The notes: generated by a model from the letters alone, not told the origin. A stretch of 39,010 nt of DNA from Lentisphaeria bacterium (GCA_017628235.1 JAGBZM010000050.1:1-39010); one strand, 5' to 3'; numbered from the stretch's first letter, positions 1-9,455 are shown. A program made the numbers and translations.

Positions 1-3000
1 CTGTTTTATATCGACGGCGAAAGCACCGTGCAAATCGATGATGCCACCGGCAGCAGCTACGCTTTACGCGTTAAAGATGGTGCTACTTTGAATGATTCCT
101 ACATCAAAGCCAAAGATAACGCCACTCTCCGTATGCTCGGCAGCATGACGGTCAATGGTGGATTGAGTGCCGCTTACCTGCAGGGGGCTTCGGCTGAACA
201 AGGGGGTGTCGGCGGAACATTCAAAATCGCCGATGATTCTACAATCAACGTTTCTTACGGAGTCGAATTCTCCAATGATTACACTCTTGACGGCGGTAAA
301 ATCGTTTTAAGCGGCGGTAATACAAGTAATAAATTCTGGGGATTTGTTTTCCAGAATGGTTCTTTTGATATCAATACCGATATTGAAATCAAAGGCAATG
401 GTACTGCAGTTCCGCTTCATTTTACCAATGCCAACGCAGTTGTCAGATCTGATATATCCCAGAGCAACTCCGGCGGTGAAGTGATCTACCTTAAGAACAG
501 TGCTGTTGAAGTCGCAGGCGGTTCTCTTTCCAGTACCGCCGGTCTTCATGTCAATGGAAACAGCAGCCTGGTTGTCGACGGCGGTTCCATAGACAGCAAT
601 ATCAGCATAAACAGTGGCTGGGCGTATTTCAACGACGCCGATGTTACCGCCAAGAGCATTCACAATGAGCAGACCATCATTGTCGGCGGCGATACCAATA
701 TGGCGTTTGACAAGATTTCCGCCAGCAGCAAAACTGCCAACGGTGTATCTGTAAGTGGCAAACCGGAAACTTACCTTTCCCGGTTCATGGTTGGCTTTGC
801 TCCGCAGGACAATCAGGACGGTCTCGGCGTAAACGGCAATGGTTTGATGGCCGAACCGGAAGAGTGGACCAATCTGACTCTTGACAGTGTCAGCAAAAAA
901 GGCATCACAATTGATACTTTCCGCGCCGCTTTCTTCAACACCAATCTGACCGTCAAAGATGATTTGACCATCAACATCAAAGATAATACCACCTACGGCA
1001 ACAGCTATGTGCAGTTCGGCGGTAAAATCGATGGCGAATACGCTCAACTCGACCTCGGCGGCAAAACCATGACCGTCAACGGCCAGTTGAATATCGGTAA
1101 TGCGGATATCAAGAACGGTGAATTGGTCATTGATGCGAAAAACGGTCAAAGCAATGTGAATTGTGTCACTTTCGCTACCAATACGAGCGATACCGACTAC
1201 CTCGCTATCGCCGAAGATGCCAAAGTAACGGTCAAATCTGCCTCCGGATTCAATATGTATGCGGATAAAGTAGTTATCGAAGGACAGGTAACTGCGGATG
1301 CTATCTCTCACATGAATATCGGTTCGGCCAAAGATGCTTGGAACAGTGCGCCAGACGGTACGCAACTTATTGTTTCCGGTAACGGCGCATTGCTCGATAT
1401 CAAATCTGTTTCAAGTCATGTGACCATTCACGGTCTTGCCAACAGCCAAGAAACTAATGCAAACTCCAGCTTGACCATTGAGGATGGCGCGGAAGTTTCC
1501 TTCGGCGGTGCCTTGACCAACAACGGTGTTATCAATACTGATGAAAATACCGTTCTCTCCGCCGGAAGTATTGTCAATGCCGGTAAATTCAACAGCGATG
1601 TTGACGGCAAGGCCGTGATCAATGGTTCTGTCAATGTCACCGGTAACTTCAAAACTGCGGATCTGACCCTCGCTTACGGCGCGGCTCTCTCCGCCGGAAG
1701 CATCACCGTTACCAACCTGACTTTGACCATCGGCAGCACCCTCACCCTCGGTGAAGGCAATTCCTCTGCCGCAAACATCACTGTCGTCGGTGATTTCAAT
1801 CCCGAAAACGCCGAGTTCATCCTCGTGGCGACCAACTTCGGCAAAATCACCGGTCATAACGGCACCATCTTCTATGATAAGGATGCTGACGGTATTGTCG
1901 ATGACGGCGAAACATACACCATCGGTACCAAAGGCGACGGCAACATCGTATTCAAAACCGATGAAGCCGGCAACCTTATCGCCAAAATCGAAAACGCCGA
2001 CATCAAGGCCGTTTACATCGGTGAATTGCCTGCCGGTGCTGTCGCCGGTGACAAAATCACCGTGACCGATTCCGACGGCAACAAAGCCACCTTCACCGTC
2101 GGTACTGACGCTTTCGCCAGTGCCACCGAGGCCGCCGGTGCCACCGGTGTTGATCTTTCCCGGCTTGAGGAAGTTCATCTCGGTTCCGGTGACCATGTCG
2201 ACCAGATCAGCGGCAACAGTCAATTCGACAGTGTCACTGATATCATTATTGACAAAAATGCCGTGATCCAAGATGCCAATGGTGATCACAATGCCGACTT
2301 CGGCAGCCGCAGCTTGAATATCGACAACGCCGGTCACCTCGAAGCCAATATCAAAACCACCGGCAAGATCGATATGGTCAACTCTTCCCGCAACACCTAC
2401 TTCGGTTCGATGGAAGCCGGTGACTTCGCTCTGACCAATACCGGTGTCTACGGTGATAAAACCGGTAACGTCCAGAGTACCATCACCGCCAACGATGTGG
2501 CAATTTACCAGAGTGCCGATGCGGAACTCTGGAATACCACCATCACCGCCAATAACGGTGGTTCAGTGCTGCTCTCTGACGGTATCTACTCCGATGTGGA
2601 TGTCAAAGCCGGTGTGCTGAATCTGAGCAGTGTCGATGAATTGACCCTCGATGCCGATTCAGTCATCACCGACAATGTCAACCTCGGCATTGATGCCAAC
2701 GCAGACCAGACCGGAGAGGCTGCCACACTGACTTTGAAAGGTGCGACTGTCAATCAGGTCACCGGCGGTGTCGATGCTTCCGGCAATGCCACCGGCAAGG
2801 TTGTCTTTGACGGTTCACTGCTGCAGAATACCACCATCGAAGACGTGGCCACCGTCACTCTTGCTTCCGGCAGTCACAGCTTCGGCACTGCCGCCGACGG
2901 CAGAGAGTTCTATATGGACAATCTCGAAATCGGCGCGGCCGACCTGACTTGGAACTTCAGCGATGGCGATGATGCTCTCTACAACATCGGTACTCCGTTG

Positions 3001-6000
3001 AATAATGATGAAGGCATGATCAAAGTTATCAGTACCAGTGACGATGCCAAACTCACTTTCGCTCAGAGTGGTGAATACAGCCTCGGCAACTTCGACGTCA
3101 GCGGTTTCGGTGCCGATGTCAAGGTCAACAGCGGTGCTGAATTGACCCTGAAAGAGACCACCGACTACTTCGCTGATTCTGCGGATCTGGCGGTTGAGGG
3201 AATCCTCAATCTCGATGGCAGCGCGAATGTGGCGTGGGACTTCGACGGAGCAGGTGCGATCAATGTCAATGATTCTCACAGCTTCACCGCTGCCGGAGCC
3301 ATTGACGGCTTCACCGGTACGGTCACGGTTGCCGATGAGAAGACTTTGACCCTCTCCGCTGTCAACACCACCACTGCGATCCTCGCAGGTTCCGGTGACG
3401 TGGTCGCCAGTGCCGACCTGACTTTGAATAACACCACCGCCGCCCAGCTGGACGGATTTACCGGTGATATCAAAGCCGACGGCGCAACGGTCACGATCAA
3501 GAGCAGCAACAATACTTCCGCCACTTTCAGCGGTGACGGCACTCTGGATATTCAGGCCGCACAGACCTTGAATGCCGCTAAAGCTCTCGATGAACTTGCC
3601 GGAACTTTGAACAACGCTTCGACCATCACCCTGACGGCCGGAAATACGGTTCAGGCCACTCTGACCGGAGACGGTTCGATCGTGGCCACCGCCGATCAGA
3701 GCTTCACCGGTGATGTCAGTGCGTATACCGGTTCCTACACCGCCACCGGCGCAGCGGTCACTTACACCGACGCCAGCACGCTGGCCGGTACGATGAACCT
3801 CAACGGCAATGGTACTTTCAACATCAGTGAACGCACCACCGCCGCCGAAATCACCATCAACAGCGATGACAGCGCGACCAACTTGAATATTTTCAATAAT
3901 CAGGTCACTCTCGCCACCGGTAAATTCGGTGATATCAATGGCGAAGCCGGTGCGGTCATCGTCGATGGCACCATTACCGCCGGAGATGTGAATGTGGCTG
4001 ATGTCACGGTCAATGATGATAAGACACTTGCCGCTGACAGCATCGCTGCCGGCGACCTGATGGTCAAAGGTTCGGTCACGGCCGGAAGCATCGATGCGGA
4101 TAATATTTCCATCTATGTCAATACCGGAGCGGCGATCAAGGTCAATGGAGTTAATGACTTCAGCGATACTGCAATCACCGTTTACAACGACAGTGCCGAC
4201 TTCACCAGTCCGTACACCCTGATCGATGCTGAAAACGGTTCTACTTACCAGGCGACCGTGAAATTTGATGTCAACGGTACGGTTGAATCCATCGATGTCA
4301 ACGGTGTTTCGGTCAAGATCGGTGATAAATTCGTTCAGGTCTATACCGAAGAAGGCGACCTTTTCATCGCCAACTTCGAGATCAAAAACAATGTCATCTA
4401 CATCAACAGCGACTGGAACGCTGCCGTCGGTACCAACGTTGTGTGGAACGGCAATCAGCGCATCGTCGGTATGGATGCTGCCAAAACCGTTGAACAGGCC
4501 GTCGAAATCGTTCGCGGCGAAGATAACAACGGCGTCAGAGAAGCCGAGATCTATGTGGTCAAAGGCGATACCTACACCACTCCGGCTGCGATGATGACCA
4601 GCACCAACGGCGTGCAGAAACTTTCACTGAAAGCCGACAATCAGGGCGTGGATGGTCCTCTGGCCAACGGCAATGAGATCGGTCGCGGTGCGGCCCAGCT
4701 GCGCGGTACGGTCGCGGCGGTCGAAGCCGGATTGACCGGTTCCTATGAGTTTGAATTGTCCAACATCAGCACCCGGGCCAATGTCCTCGGCGGTGCGGAG
4801 ATCAAGAACGGTGAAGCCGTTGCTTCCTCCACCACGCTGACCATTGACGGCGGCAACCACATGGGGTCGCAGGTCGTCGCGGGCAACTTCATCACCTCTG
4901 CCGGAGATTACGCCATCGATTCCAGCAAGATCGTTATCAAGAACACCACCGGTGCGACCATGAGTATCACCGGCCGTGTCTACGGCGGTTCGATGCTGGT
5001 CGGTACCGGAATCGCTGTTGCACAGGATAGCGCGGAAATCGTTATCGACAGCAGCAGCAATGGTCAGATCAGCATGCGCGGTGATATCTACGCTGCCGGT
5101 TCCAACGGTGTGGCCGGAAATACTCTGACGGTCACCAATACCAAAGTCACCTTTACCGGTGATGCGGCTAATCTGGTATTCACCGGCCGTGTGTCCGGTG
5201 GTGCCGCCGGTGAAACGATCGGAGCGATCGTGGCGGATGACAACCGTTTCAGCGAATTGGTCTTCGCGGACTTCAACGGTACTTTCAAGGGCTTGATCCA
5301 GGATATGGATGTTATCACCATCTCCGGCAACAGCGAAGTGGAATTCAGCCGTAAGCAGACGCTGACCGCTGATACCGATATCAACTTCGTGCTTGACGGA
5401 CGTACCAGTACTGAAGCGATGTTCACCGTCAACAAATTCGGTTGGACCTACGGCGATACCATCAGCGTGACTACTGGAAGTGATTTCGCCAATGATATGA
5501 ATTATACTTTGATTGATGTCAGTGATGCTGGAATTGATGTCAGTGGTTTTACTTTCAAACTGAATGGCAAAAATTACAGCATCGGTTCAGAGATCAGTGT
5601 CGGCAATTTCAATTTCAGTCTCAGCATTGCTGCTGATGGTGATTTGGTCCTTAATGTTGACAAGCTGGTTGTAGATGCCAACAATTCGGTTGAAGATGTG
5701 TATGCCAAAGCCGGTAGCGGAGCAACGATTGAAGTAGCCGCCGATACAGTTGTCGATACCAACAGTTGGGGCAAGAAAGTCACCTATGAAGTTGCTGAAG
5801 ATACTACCTTCACATTAAATCAGGGTGATATGAATAACAATACCTCCCTGACCCTGAACAACGGAAGTGTTTTGACTTGCGGAAGTGATGTTAATACCAA
5901 TATCAAATTCAATTCCGGCACTTTCACCTTGAAAGAGGGAGCTGATATTAATGCAAGTACCAACAACTTGATTCTCCGTTATGCAGCTACAATGGTAGCA

Positions 6001-6849
6001 GAGGGCGATAACGACATCAAAGTTAACATGTTGGAAAACAACAAAGGTAAGCTTAGTATCGGTGAAGATTCAAGCCTGTATGTCAATAACTATTTGAACA
6101 ATAGCGGCACGTTTACCCTTACCGGAGTCAATGACGGCGTTAAGAATGAACACGGTGTTGCGCAGGATGGTTATGGTATGTATGTTCAGGGTCAGAGTGC
6201 CAATACTATCAGCGGCGGAAATTTCACATTGGATGATTCCACTGCGAAAATCGCTGCCGGTGGTTTGAATATCACCGCCGGTAAGGTTAACCTCAAGAAT
6301 GATTCTGTTCTGGAAGTTAATGGCGGCATGAGTGTCAACGGCAATAATCTGACAGTTGCTTCCGGCAGTGCTGTTATCGCGGATATCACCGGTAGTGCCA
6401 ATGCAGATACTATCACGGTTGATGTGGATGGTATTCTTAACGGCACGATCGATCTTGCTTCCGGCAGCGATACGGTGACGGTCACCGGTTTCGATACCGG
6501 ACTTGTCGGTACCAAAGGTGCAGTTGCCATCTCCGGTGCGGTCAGCAATGTTGAAAACTTCCGTCTGGGTGACAGTGTTGATGATGCTCTGGCTAATGCG
6601 GTTCAGGTCCTCGGTGGTGATACTGCTTCCACCGATGATGATGTCTGGGCAAAACTTTCTCAGACTACCGATGGCAGCCTGGTTGTTGCCTGGCACAACG
6701 ATGCGACCAAGATCGATTCTGTCCTGACTGAATTTGAAAATCAGACCTTCGAGATCGGCAAGGCGTATCTCGCGGATACCGACAGCACAACGCTGTCCGG
6801 AATGGATCACGAGGACTTCACCAAGAAAAACAATGGTACTCTGGCGTAA
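1..6849 (+). CDS. Giant repetitive beta-strand surface protein, 5' end outside window
   Basis: The reading frame is open from base 1, so the true start lies upstream and 2282 codons are visible; a GTG at 28 is only an internal codon. The protein is low-complexity, rich in Asn, Asp, Thr, Gly and Val, with only two Cys, and is built of short alternating strands of the kind seen in autotransporter passengers and filamentous adhesins, which suggests a beta-helix or beta-solenoid exposed outside the cell. A calcium-loop-like D-x-D-x-D-G stretch is encoded at 1876-1905, and about four degenerate repeats of some 45 residues at 3289-3800. I see no C-terminal autotransporter barrel, LPXTG or PEP-CTERM signal; the last ~130 residues may be an unknown sorting or anchoring domain. 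Codon use is more A+T-rich near both ends than in the middle. The function (adhesin, S-layer-like or coat protein) is inference. Confidence 0.8.
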   Translation: MFYIDGESTVQIDDATGSSYALRVKDGATLNDSYIKAKDNATLRMLGSMTVNGGLSAAYLQGASAEQGGVGGTFKIADDSTINVSYGVEFSNDYTLDGGKIVLSGGNTSNKFWGFVFQNGSFDINTDIEIKGNGTAVPLHFTNANAVVRSDISQSNSGGEVIYLKNSAVEVAGGSLSSTAGLHVNGNSSLVVDGGSIDSNISINSGWAYFNDADVTAKSIHNEQTIIVGGDTNMAFDKISASSKTANGVSVSGKPETYLSRFMVGFAPQDNQDGLGVNGNGLMAEPEEWTNLTLDSVSKKGITIDTFRAAFFNTNLTVKDDLTINIKDNTTYGNSYVQFGGKIDGEYAQLDLGGKTMTVNGQLNIGNADIKNGELVIDAKNGQSNVNCVTFATNTSDTDYLAIAEDAKVTVKSASGFNMYADKVVIEGQVTADAISHMNIGSAKDAWNSAPDGTQLIVSGNGALLDIKSVSSHVTIHGLANSQETNANSSLTIEDGAEVSFGGALTNNGVINTDENTVLSAGSIVNAGKFNSDVDGKAVINGSVNVTGNFKTADLTLAYGAALSAGSITVTNLTLTIGSTLTLGEGNSSAANITVVGDFNPENAEFILVATNFGKITGHNGTIFYDKDADGIVDDGETYTIGTKGDGNIVFKTDEAGNLIAKIENADIKAVYIGELPAGAVAGDKITVTDSDGNKATFTVGTDAFASATEAAGATGVDLSRLEEVHLGSGDHVDQISGNSQFDSVTDIIIDKNAVIQDANGDHNADFGSRSLNIDNAGHLEANIKTTGKIDMVNSSRNTYFGSMEAGDFALTNTGVYGDKTGNVQSTITANDVAIYQSADAELWNTTITANNGGSVLLSDGIYSDVDVKAGVLNLSSVDELTLDADSVITDNVNLGIDANADQTGEAATLTLKGATVNQVTGGVDASGNATGKVVFDGSLLQNTTIEDVATVTLASGSHSFGTAADGREFYMDNLEIGAADLTWNFSDGDDALYNIGTPLNNDEGMIKVISTSDDAKLTFAQSGEYSLGNFDVSGFGADVKVNSGAELTLKETTDYFADSADLAVEGILNLDGSANVAWDFDGAGAINVNDSHSFTAAGAIDGFTGTVTVADEKTLTLSAVNTTTAILAGSGDVVASADLTLNNTTAAQLDGFTGDIKADGATVTIKSSNNTSATFSGDGTLDIQAAQTLNAAKALDELAGTLNNASTITLTAGNTVQATLTGDGSIVATADQSFTGDVSAYTGSYTATGAAVTYTDASTLAGTMNLNGNGTFNISERTTAAEITINSDDSATNLNIFNNQVTLATGKFGDINGEAGAVIVDGTITAGDVNVADVTVNDDKTLAADSIAAGDLMVKGSVTAGSIDADNISIYVNTGAAIKVNGVNDFSDTAITVYNDSADFTSPYTLIDAENGSTYQATVKFDVNGTVESIDVNGVSVKIGDKFVQVYTEEGDLFIANFEIKNNVIYINSDWNAAVGTNVVWNGNQRIVGMDAAKTVEQAVEIVRGEDNNGVREAEIYVVKGDTYTTPAAMMTSTNGVQKLSLKADNQGVDGPLANGNEIGRGAAQLRGTVAAVEAGLTGSYEFELSNISTRANVLGGAEIKNGEAVASSTTLTIDGGNHMGSQVVAGNFITSAGDYAIDSSKIVIKNTTGATMSITGRVYGGSMLVGTGIAVAQDSAEIVIDSSSNGQISMRGDIYAAGSNGVAGNTLTVTNTKVTFTGDAANLVFTGRVSGGAAGETIGAIVADDNRFSELVFADFNGTFKGLIQDMDVITISGNSEVEFSRKQTLTADTDINFVLDGRTSTEAMFTVNKFGWTYGDTISVTTGSDFANDMNYTLIDVSDAGIDVSGFTFKLNGKNYSIGSEISVGNFNFSLSIAADGDLVLNVDKLVVDANNSVEDVYAKAGSGATIEVAADTVVDTNSWGKKVTYEVAEDTTFTLNQGDMNNNTSLTLNNGSVLTCGSDVNTNIKFNSGTFTLKEGADINASTNNLILRYAATMVAEGDNDIKVNMLENNKGKLSIGEDSSLYVNNYLNNSGTFTLTGVNDGVKNEHGVAQDGYGMYVQGQSANTISGGNFTLDDSTAKIAAGGLNITAGKVNLKNDSVLEVNGGMSVNGNNLTVASGSAVIADITGSANADTITVDVDGILNGTIDLASGSDTVTVTGFDTGLVGTKGAVAISGAVSNVENFRLGDSVDDALANAVQVLGGDTASTDDDVWAKLSQTTDGSLVVAWHNDATKIDSVLTEFENQTFEIGKAYLADTDSTTLSGMDHEDFTKKNNGTLA
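3289..3800 (+). repeat. Degenerate ~45-residue tandem repeats inside the giant surface protein
   Basis: Phrases such as IDGFTG, LDGFTG, LDELAG and YTGSYT recur roughly every 115-155 bases. Each is followed by a strand resembling TLT..NTT..A.L.G.G.V.A. The pattern resembles autotransporter-associated beta-strand repeats. The repeats have diverged at DNA level, so this is an old duplication rather than a recent expansion. Confidence 0.6.
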
Positions 6850-6872
6850 TCGTCAGCAGTAACTGATATTTC

Positions 6873-6910
6873 CGGGGTGGCGGTAAGTAAATCGCCACCC
6901 CGTTTTTTTA
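6873..6910 (+). terminator. Rho-independent terminator after the giant surface gene
   Basis: A 10-bp perfect stem (6873-6882 pairing with 6893-6902) encloses a 10-nt loop and is followed by a run of seven T. It starts 24 bases after the TAA at 6847-6849, so the giant gene ends its transcript here. Confidence 0.92.
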
Positions 6911-6956
6911 TTATTCCAAACAAAGCAGTGGACACAGCCAAACCAGCTCAATGGGT

Positions 6957-7017
6957 GACAACGTAGAGCCGCGACATTTCGTTTTTCTTTGTTCCCCTTT
7001 CTTTTTTCGTAAAGGGG
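6957..7017. repeat. Direct repeat copy 1 with hairpin
   Basis: This stretch matches 7071-7138 almost base for base over about 57 positions, starting GACAACGTAGAGCCGCGA and running through a pyrimidine-rich tract. Its 3' end forms a shorter hairpin than copy 2: 7 bp, 6994-7000 with 7011-7017. It lies between the terminator of the giant gene and the AraC gene and encodes nothing plausible on either strand. Confidence 0.85.
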
Positions 7018-7061
7018 CAGTATTACCGCGACTGATTAGAGAGAATATCCGTCATCCTCGA

Positions 7062-7898
7062 TCAAGGCTCGACAACGTAGAGCCGCGATATTTCGTTTTT
7101 CTTTGTCCCCCTTTCTTTTTTCGTAAAAAGAAAGGGGGAGGATTGGCGGCGGAATTCGCCCGGGGATATGCCAAAGTGCTTGCGGAAGCTGTTGCCGAAA
7201 TAGAAGGGGGAATGCCAGCCGGTCAGGGCGGCGGCATCTTTGACGGAGCAATCGGGATTTTCCAGCAGTTCTGCGGCGTGTTCCAGCCGGATGCGGATCA
7301 GATTTTGCCGGATGCCCATACCGTTTTTGCGTTTCAAAAGTACATTAAGTTGTTGGGGTGATATTCCGGCGAAGCGGGCGATATCTCCGGCGCTCAAACC
7401 GGCATGGAAGTAGTGATTGCTCATATAATTCAGTACTCTTTCTGCCAGATCCCGGTGTTTGAAGTCATATTCGGCATACCATTGTAATTTTTCCAGGATC
7501 AGCTGGATATTGCTGATGACGGCCTGGGTGAGGTGGTGCCGGAATCCATTGAAATCGCTGTGCGGCGGCACCCGGGAAAGGGTATCGAGCAATTCCGGTA
7601 AAAAATTATATACATTTTCGTCGGCCGAAATATCCATGAACCACTCGGAAACCCGCAGATAACCGGGAGTGACGGCAAAGACATAATCATATCCGGTCGA
7701 GCAGTGGATAGTTTGCGGCGGATGGATATATAATATTTGCGGTTGAGTGCAGAATTTCAGTTCCCAATGCTTATGCAGATGATAATCAAACGCTTCTGCC
7801 GGGACTTTCCCATCCGGAACACTTTGAAACATGATATCTGTATCTGCATTTTTGAATTTTTCCAGATAAGCATATATCCGGTCGAAACATTTTTTCAT
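7062..7898 (-). CDS. AraC-family transcriptional regulator
   Basis: The protein has 278 residues. Residues ~1-130 form a cupin-like effector-binding region (HLHKHWELKF, then HPPQTIHC, as in sugar-responsive AraC proteins). The C-terminal ~100 residues carry the two helix-turn-helix units (LSAGDIARFAGISPQQLNVLLKR, then the second ending FYFGNSFRKHFGISPGEFRR). The ATG at 7898 has an AAGGAG site about 8 bases upstream. It reads divergently from the class III aminotransferase at 8076, its likely target, with the two promoters inside 180 bases. After the normal family end (PGEFRRQ) there is a basic tail of about 26 residues encoded by the repeat at 7071-7138 and flanking bases, so the original stop seems to have been displaced. 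The ligand is unknown, probably a carbohydrate. Confidence 0.9.
   Translation of the reverse strand: MKKCFDRIYAYLEKFKNADTDIMFQSVPDGKVPAEAFDYHLHKHWELKFCTQPQILYIHPPQTIHCSTGYDYVFAVTPGYLRVSEWFMDISADENVYNFLPELLDTLSRVPPHSDFNGFRHHLTQAVISNIQLILEKLQWYAEYDFKHRDLAERVLNYMSNHYFHAGLSAGDIARFAGISPQQLNVLLKRKNGMGIRQNLIRIRLEHAAELLENPDCSVKDAAALTGWHSPFYFGNSFRKHFGISPGEFRRQSSPFLFTKKERGTKKNEISRLYVVEP
7071..7138. repeat. Direct repeat copy 2 with 14-bp hairpin, overlapping the araC 3' end
   Basis: This is the second copy of the repeat at 6957, offset by 114 bases. It ends in a perfect 14-bp inverted repeat (7107-7120 with 7125-7138) with a 4-nt loop, so copy 1 looks like a deleted version. Read on the minus strand, it encodes the last residues of the AraC-family protein. 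Size, hairpin and intergenic position suggest a REP- or MITE-like dispersed element. The element family is not identified. Confidence 0.82.
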
Positions 7899-7922
7899 AA
7901 TGGAATACTCCTTTTGAGTGGT

Positions 7923-7950
7923 AATATATCACGGAAAACAAAATTTACAA
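7923..7950 (-). promoter_or_regulatory. Predicted sigma-70-type promoter of araC
   Basis: On the minus strand, TTGTAA (7950-7945) and TATATT (7928-7923) are separated by 16 bases, with the start codon about 25 bases downstream of the -10. The prediction rests on motif and spacing only. Confidence 0.55.
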
Positions 7951-8012
7951 GTGCGGGCATAGCGACTTTCATTTTTTATATTTTTTGCGGGATTTTTTAT
8001 ATTCGGATTTAA

Positions 8013-8041
8013 TTGTTTTTCCCTCCGGGCGGAGTTATATT
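8013..8041 (+). promoter_or_regulatory. Predicted promoter of the class III aminotransferase gene, with inverted repeat in the spacer
   Basis: TTGTTT (8013-8018), a 17-base spacer and TATATT (8036-8041) precede the ATG at 8076. The spacer contains an inverted repeat CTCCG-GG-CGGAG (8023-8034) directly against the -10, a plausible operator. The 13 bases GCGGAGTTATATT also occur in the promoter at 35944-35972. Confidence 0.6.
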
Positions 8042-8075
8042 ATCGCATAGTCAAATCAGGAAAGGAGAACATAAC

Positions 8076-9395
8076 ATGAATGATGCCCAACTTTATCAAC
8101 ACGCAAAAACCGTTATTCCCGGCGGCACCGGTCTTTTGAGCAAACGTCCGGAAATGCTTGCTCCGGAGGTTTTTCCGGCTTACTTCAAATCCGCTTCCGG
8201 CTGCCGGATAACCACCATTGACGGGCGTGAATTTACCGACTTTACCAGCTGTGGAATCGGCGCATGTCTGCTGGGCTTCAACGATGAAGATGTCAGTCGC
8301 GCAGTGATCAAAACGGTGGTTGACGGCAGTTTTTCAACGTTGAATCCCCCGGAGGAAGTGGAGTTGGCCGACCGGCTTTGCGGTATTCACCCCTGGGCAT
8401 CCTGGGCCCGTTTCGCCCGGACCGGAGGTGAGATCGGGGCGGTGGCGATCCGTATCGCCCGCGCCTGTACCGGACGGAGCAAAGTAGCGGTTATCGGTTA
8501 TCACGGCTGGCACGACTGGTATCTGGCTGCCAATCTGGGCGATCCGGATGCTCTGGGCGGCATGTGGCTCAAAGGACTTTCGCCCTGCGGGGTGCCGGAA
8601 GAATTGACCGGTACGACCATCTCCTGTATGCATGGCGATTTTGAAAATCTGGAAAACCTTTTCCGTGAACACGGCAATGAACTTGCCGCCATCATTCTCG
8701 AACCGTGCCGCCATGAAGTTCCGGCTCCGGGATTTCTCGAAGCACTGCGTAAAGGTTGTGACAAATTCGGCAGTCTGCTGATTTATGATGAGATCACGAT
8801 CGGCTGGCGTTACCGTTTCGGTGGTTCGCACCTTTCATTCGGCGTGGAACCGGATCTGGCGATCTTTTCCAAAGCGATGGGCAACGGTCATCCGATTGCG
8901 GCGGTTCTGGGGCGCAAAGAGTTTTTCGACGGGGCGTCCAGTGCCTTTTTGAGCAGCACCTACTGGACGGAACGTACCGGTCCGGCAGCAGCTCTGGCAA
9001 CCATCGGCAAAATGGAGAAGATCAATGTTTCCGCGCATGTCAACGAGTATGGCCGACGGGTGATGGAGATGTGGAAAAGTTCTGCCGATGCCGTCGGACT
9101 GCCGCTGGAATTGACCAGTGAATTCGGTTGTCTGGCAACTTTTTCATTCAAAACCCCTGCGCCCAATGCGATGCGGACACTTTTCACACAGCTGATGCTT
9201 GATCGCGGCTTTTTTGCCGGAACCGGCTTCTATCCGACTGCTGCACACGGCGAAAAGGAGTTCACCGCTTATGCCCAGGCGGTAAAAGAGGTTTTTGCCG
9301 TTCTTGCTCCGCTGGCCGGGGATGGTGAAAAGGCGATCCTGTCAGCTCTGCGCGGACCGGAAGCGCATACCACCTTTGCCAGACTGGTAAAGTGA
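8076..9395 (+). CDS. Class III PLP aminotransferase (glutamate-1-semialdehyde aminomutase-like)
   Basis: The protein has 439 residues, normal for the family. The ATG at 8076 is chosen over an upstream in-frame ATG at 8013 because 8013 falls in the -35 of the predicted promoter and AGGAAAGGAG (8058-8067) sits 8 bases before 8076. Visible marks are IPGGTGLLS near the N-terminus, IYDEITIGWR with the Asp that contacts the PLP ring nitrogen, and FSKAMGNGHPIAAVLG with the Schiff-base Lys266. Members transfer or move amino groups on short aldehydes or sugar-like carbonyls. True HemL is unlikely to be the role here, because the gene lies next to AraC and GntR regulators and a sugar operon and not among haem genes; a sugar- or amino-acid-semialdehyde aminotransferase is more likely. 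The exact substrate is unknown. Confidence 0.88.
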   Translation: MNDAQLYQHAKTVIPGGTGLLSKRPEMLAPEVFPAYFKSASGCRITTIDGREFTDFTSCGIGACLLGFNDEDVSRAVIKTVVDGSFSTLNPPEEVELADRLCGIHPWASWARFARTGGEIGAVAIRIARACTGRSKVAVIGYHGWHDWYLAANLGDPDALGGMWLKGLSPCGVPEELTGTTISCMHGDFENLENLFREHGNELAAIILEPCRHEVPAPGFLEALRKGCDKFGSLLIYDEITIGWRYRFGGSHLSFGVEPDLAIFSKAMGNGHPIAAVLGRKEFFDGASSAFLSSTYWTERTGPAAALATIGKMEKINVSAHVNEYGRRVMEMWKSSADAVGLPLELTSEFGCLATFSFKTPAPNAMRTLFTQLMLDRGFFAGTGFYPTAAHGEKEFTAYAQAVKEVFAVLAPLAGDGEKAILSALRGPEAHTTFARLVK

Positions 9396-9413
9396 GCGAA
9401 ACGATAAGATATT

Positions 9414-9437
9414 GCCCGGTGGGAACTTTCACCGGGC
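9414..9437. terminator. Hairpin between convergent aminotransferase and GntR genes
   Basis: An 8-bp perfect stem GCCCGGTG/CACCGGGC (9414-9421 with 9430-9437) lies in the 60-base gap between two convergent genes. There is no U-run on either side, so termination here would be weak or Rho-assisted. Confidence 0.4.
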
Positions 9438-9455
9438 GGTACGACCGTTATTGAA

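Noticed and set aside
307-1365. Long antisense open frames under the giant gene (307-1365, 1411-2337, 6070-6810)
   Set aside because: They mirror the biased repeat codons of the plus strand, lack ribosome binding sites and show no domain; the sense frame is clearly the real one.
6951-7361. Plus-strand open frame across both repeat copies
   Set aside because: It reads the repeat twice and then the antisense of the AraC gene; it has no ribosome binding site and no protein-like pattern.
8013-8075. Upstream start for the class III aminotransferase
   Set aside because: The codon lies inside the predicted -35 element; the ATG at 8076 has an excellent ribosome binding site and the normal family N-terminus.
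9414-9437. CRISPR or tandem-repeat array anywhere in the window
   Set aside because: No regularly spaced identical repeats were seen; the hairpins noted are single inverted repeats.
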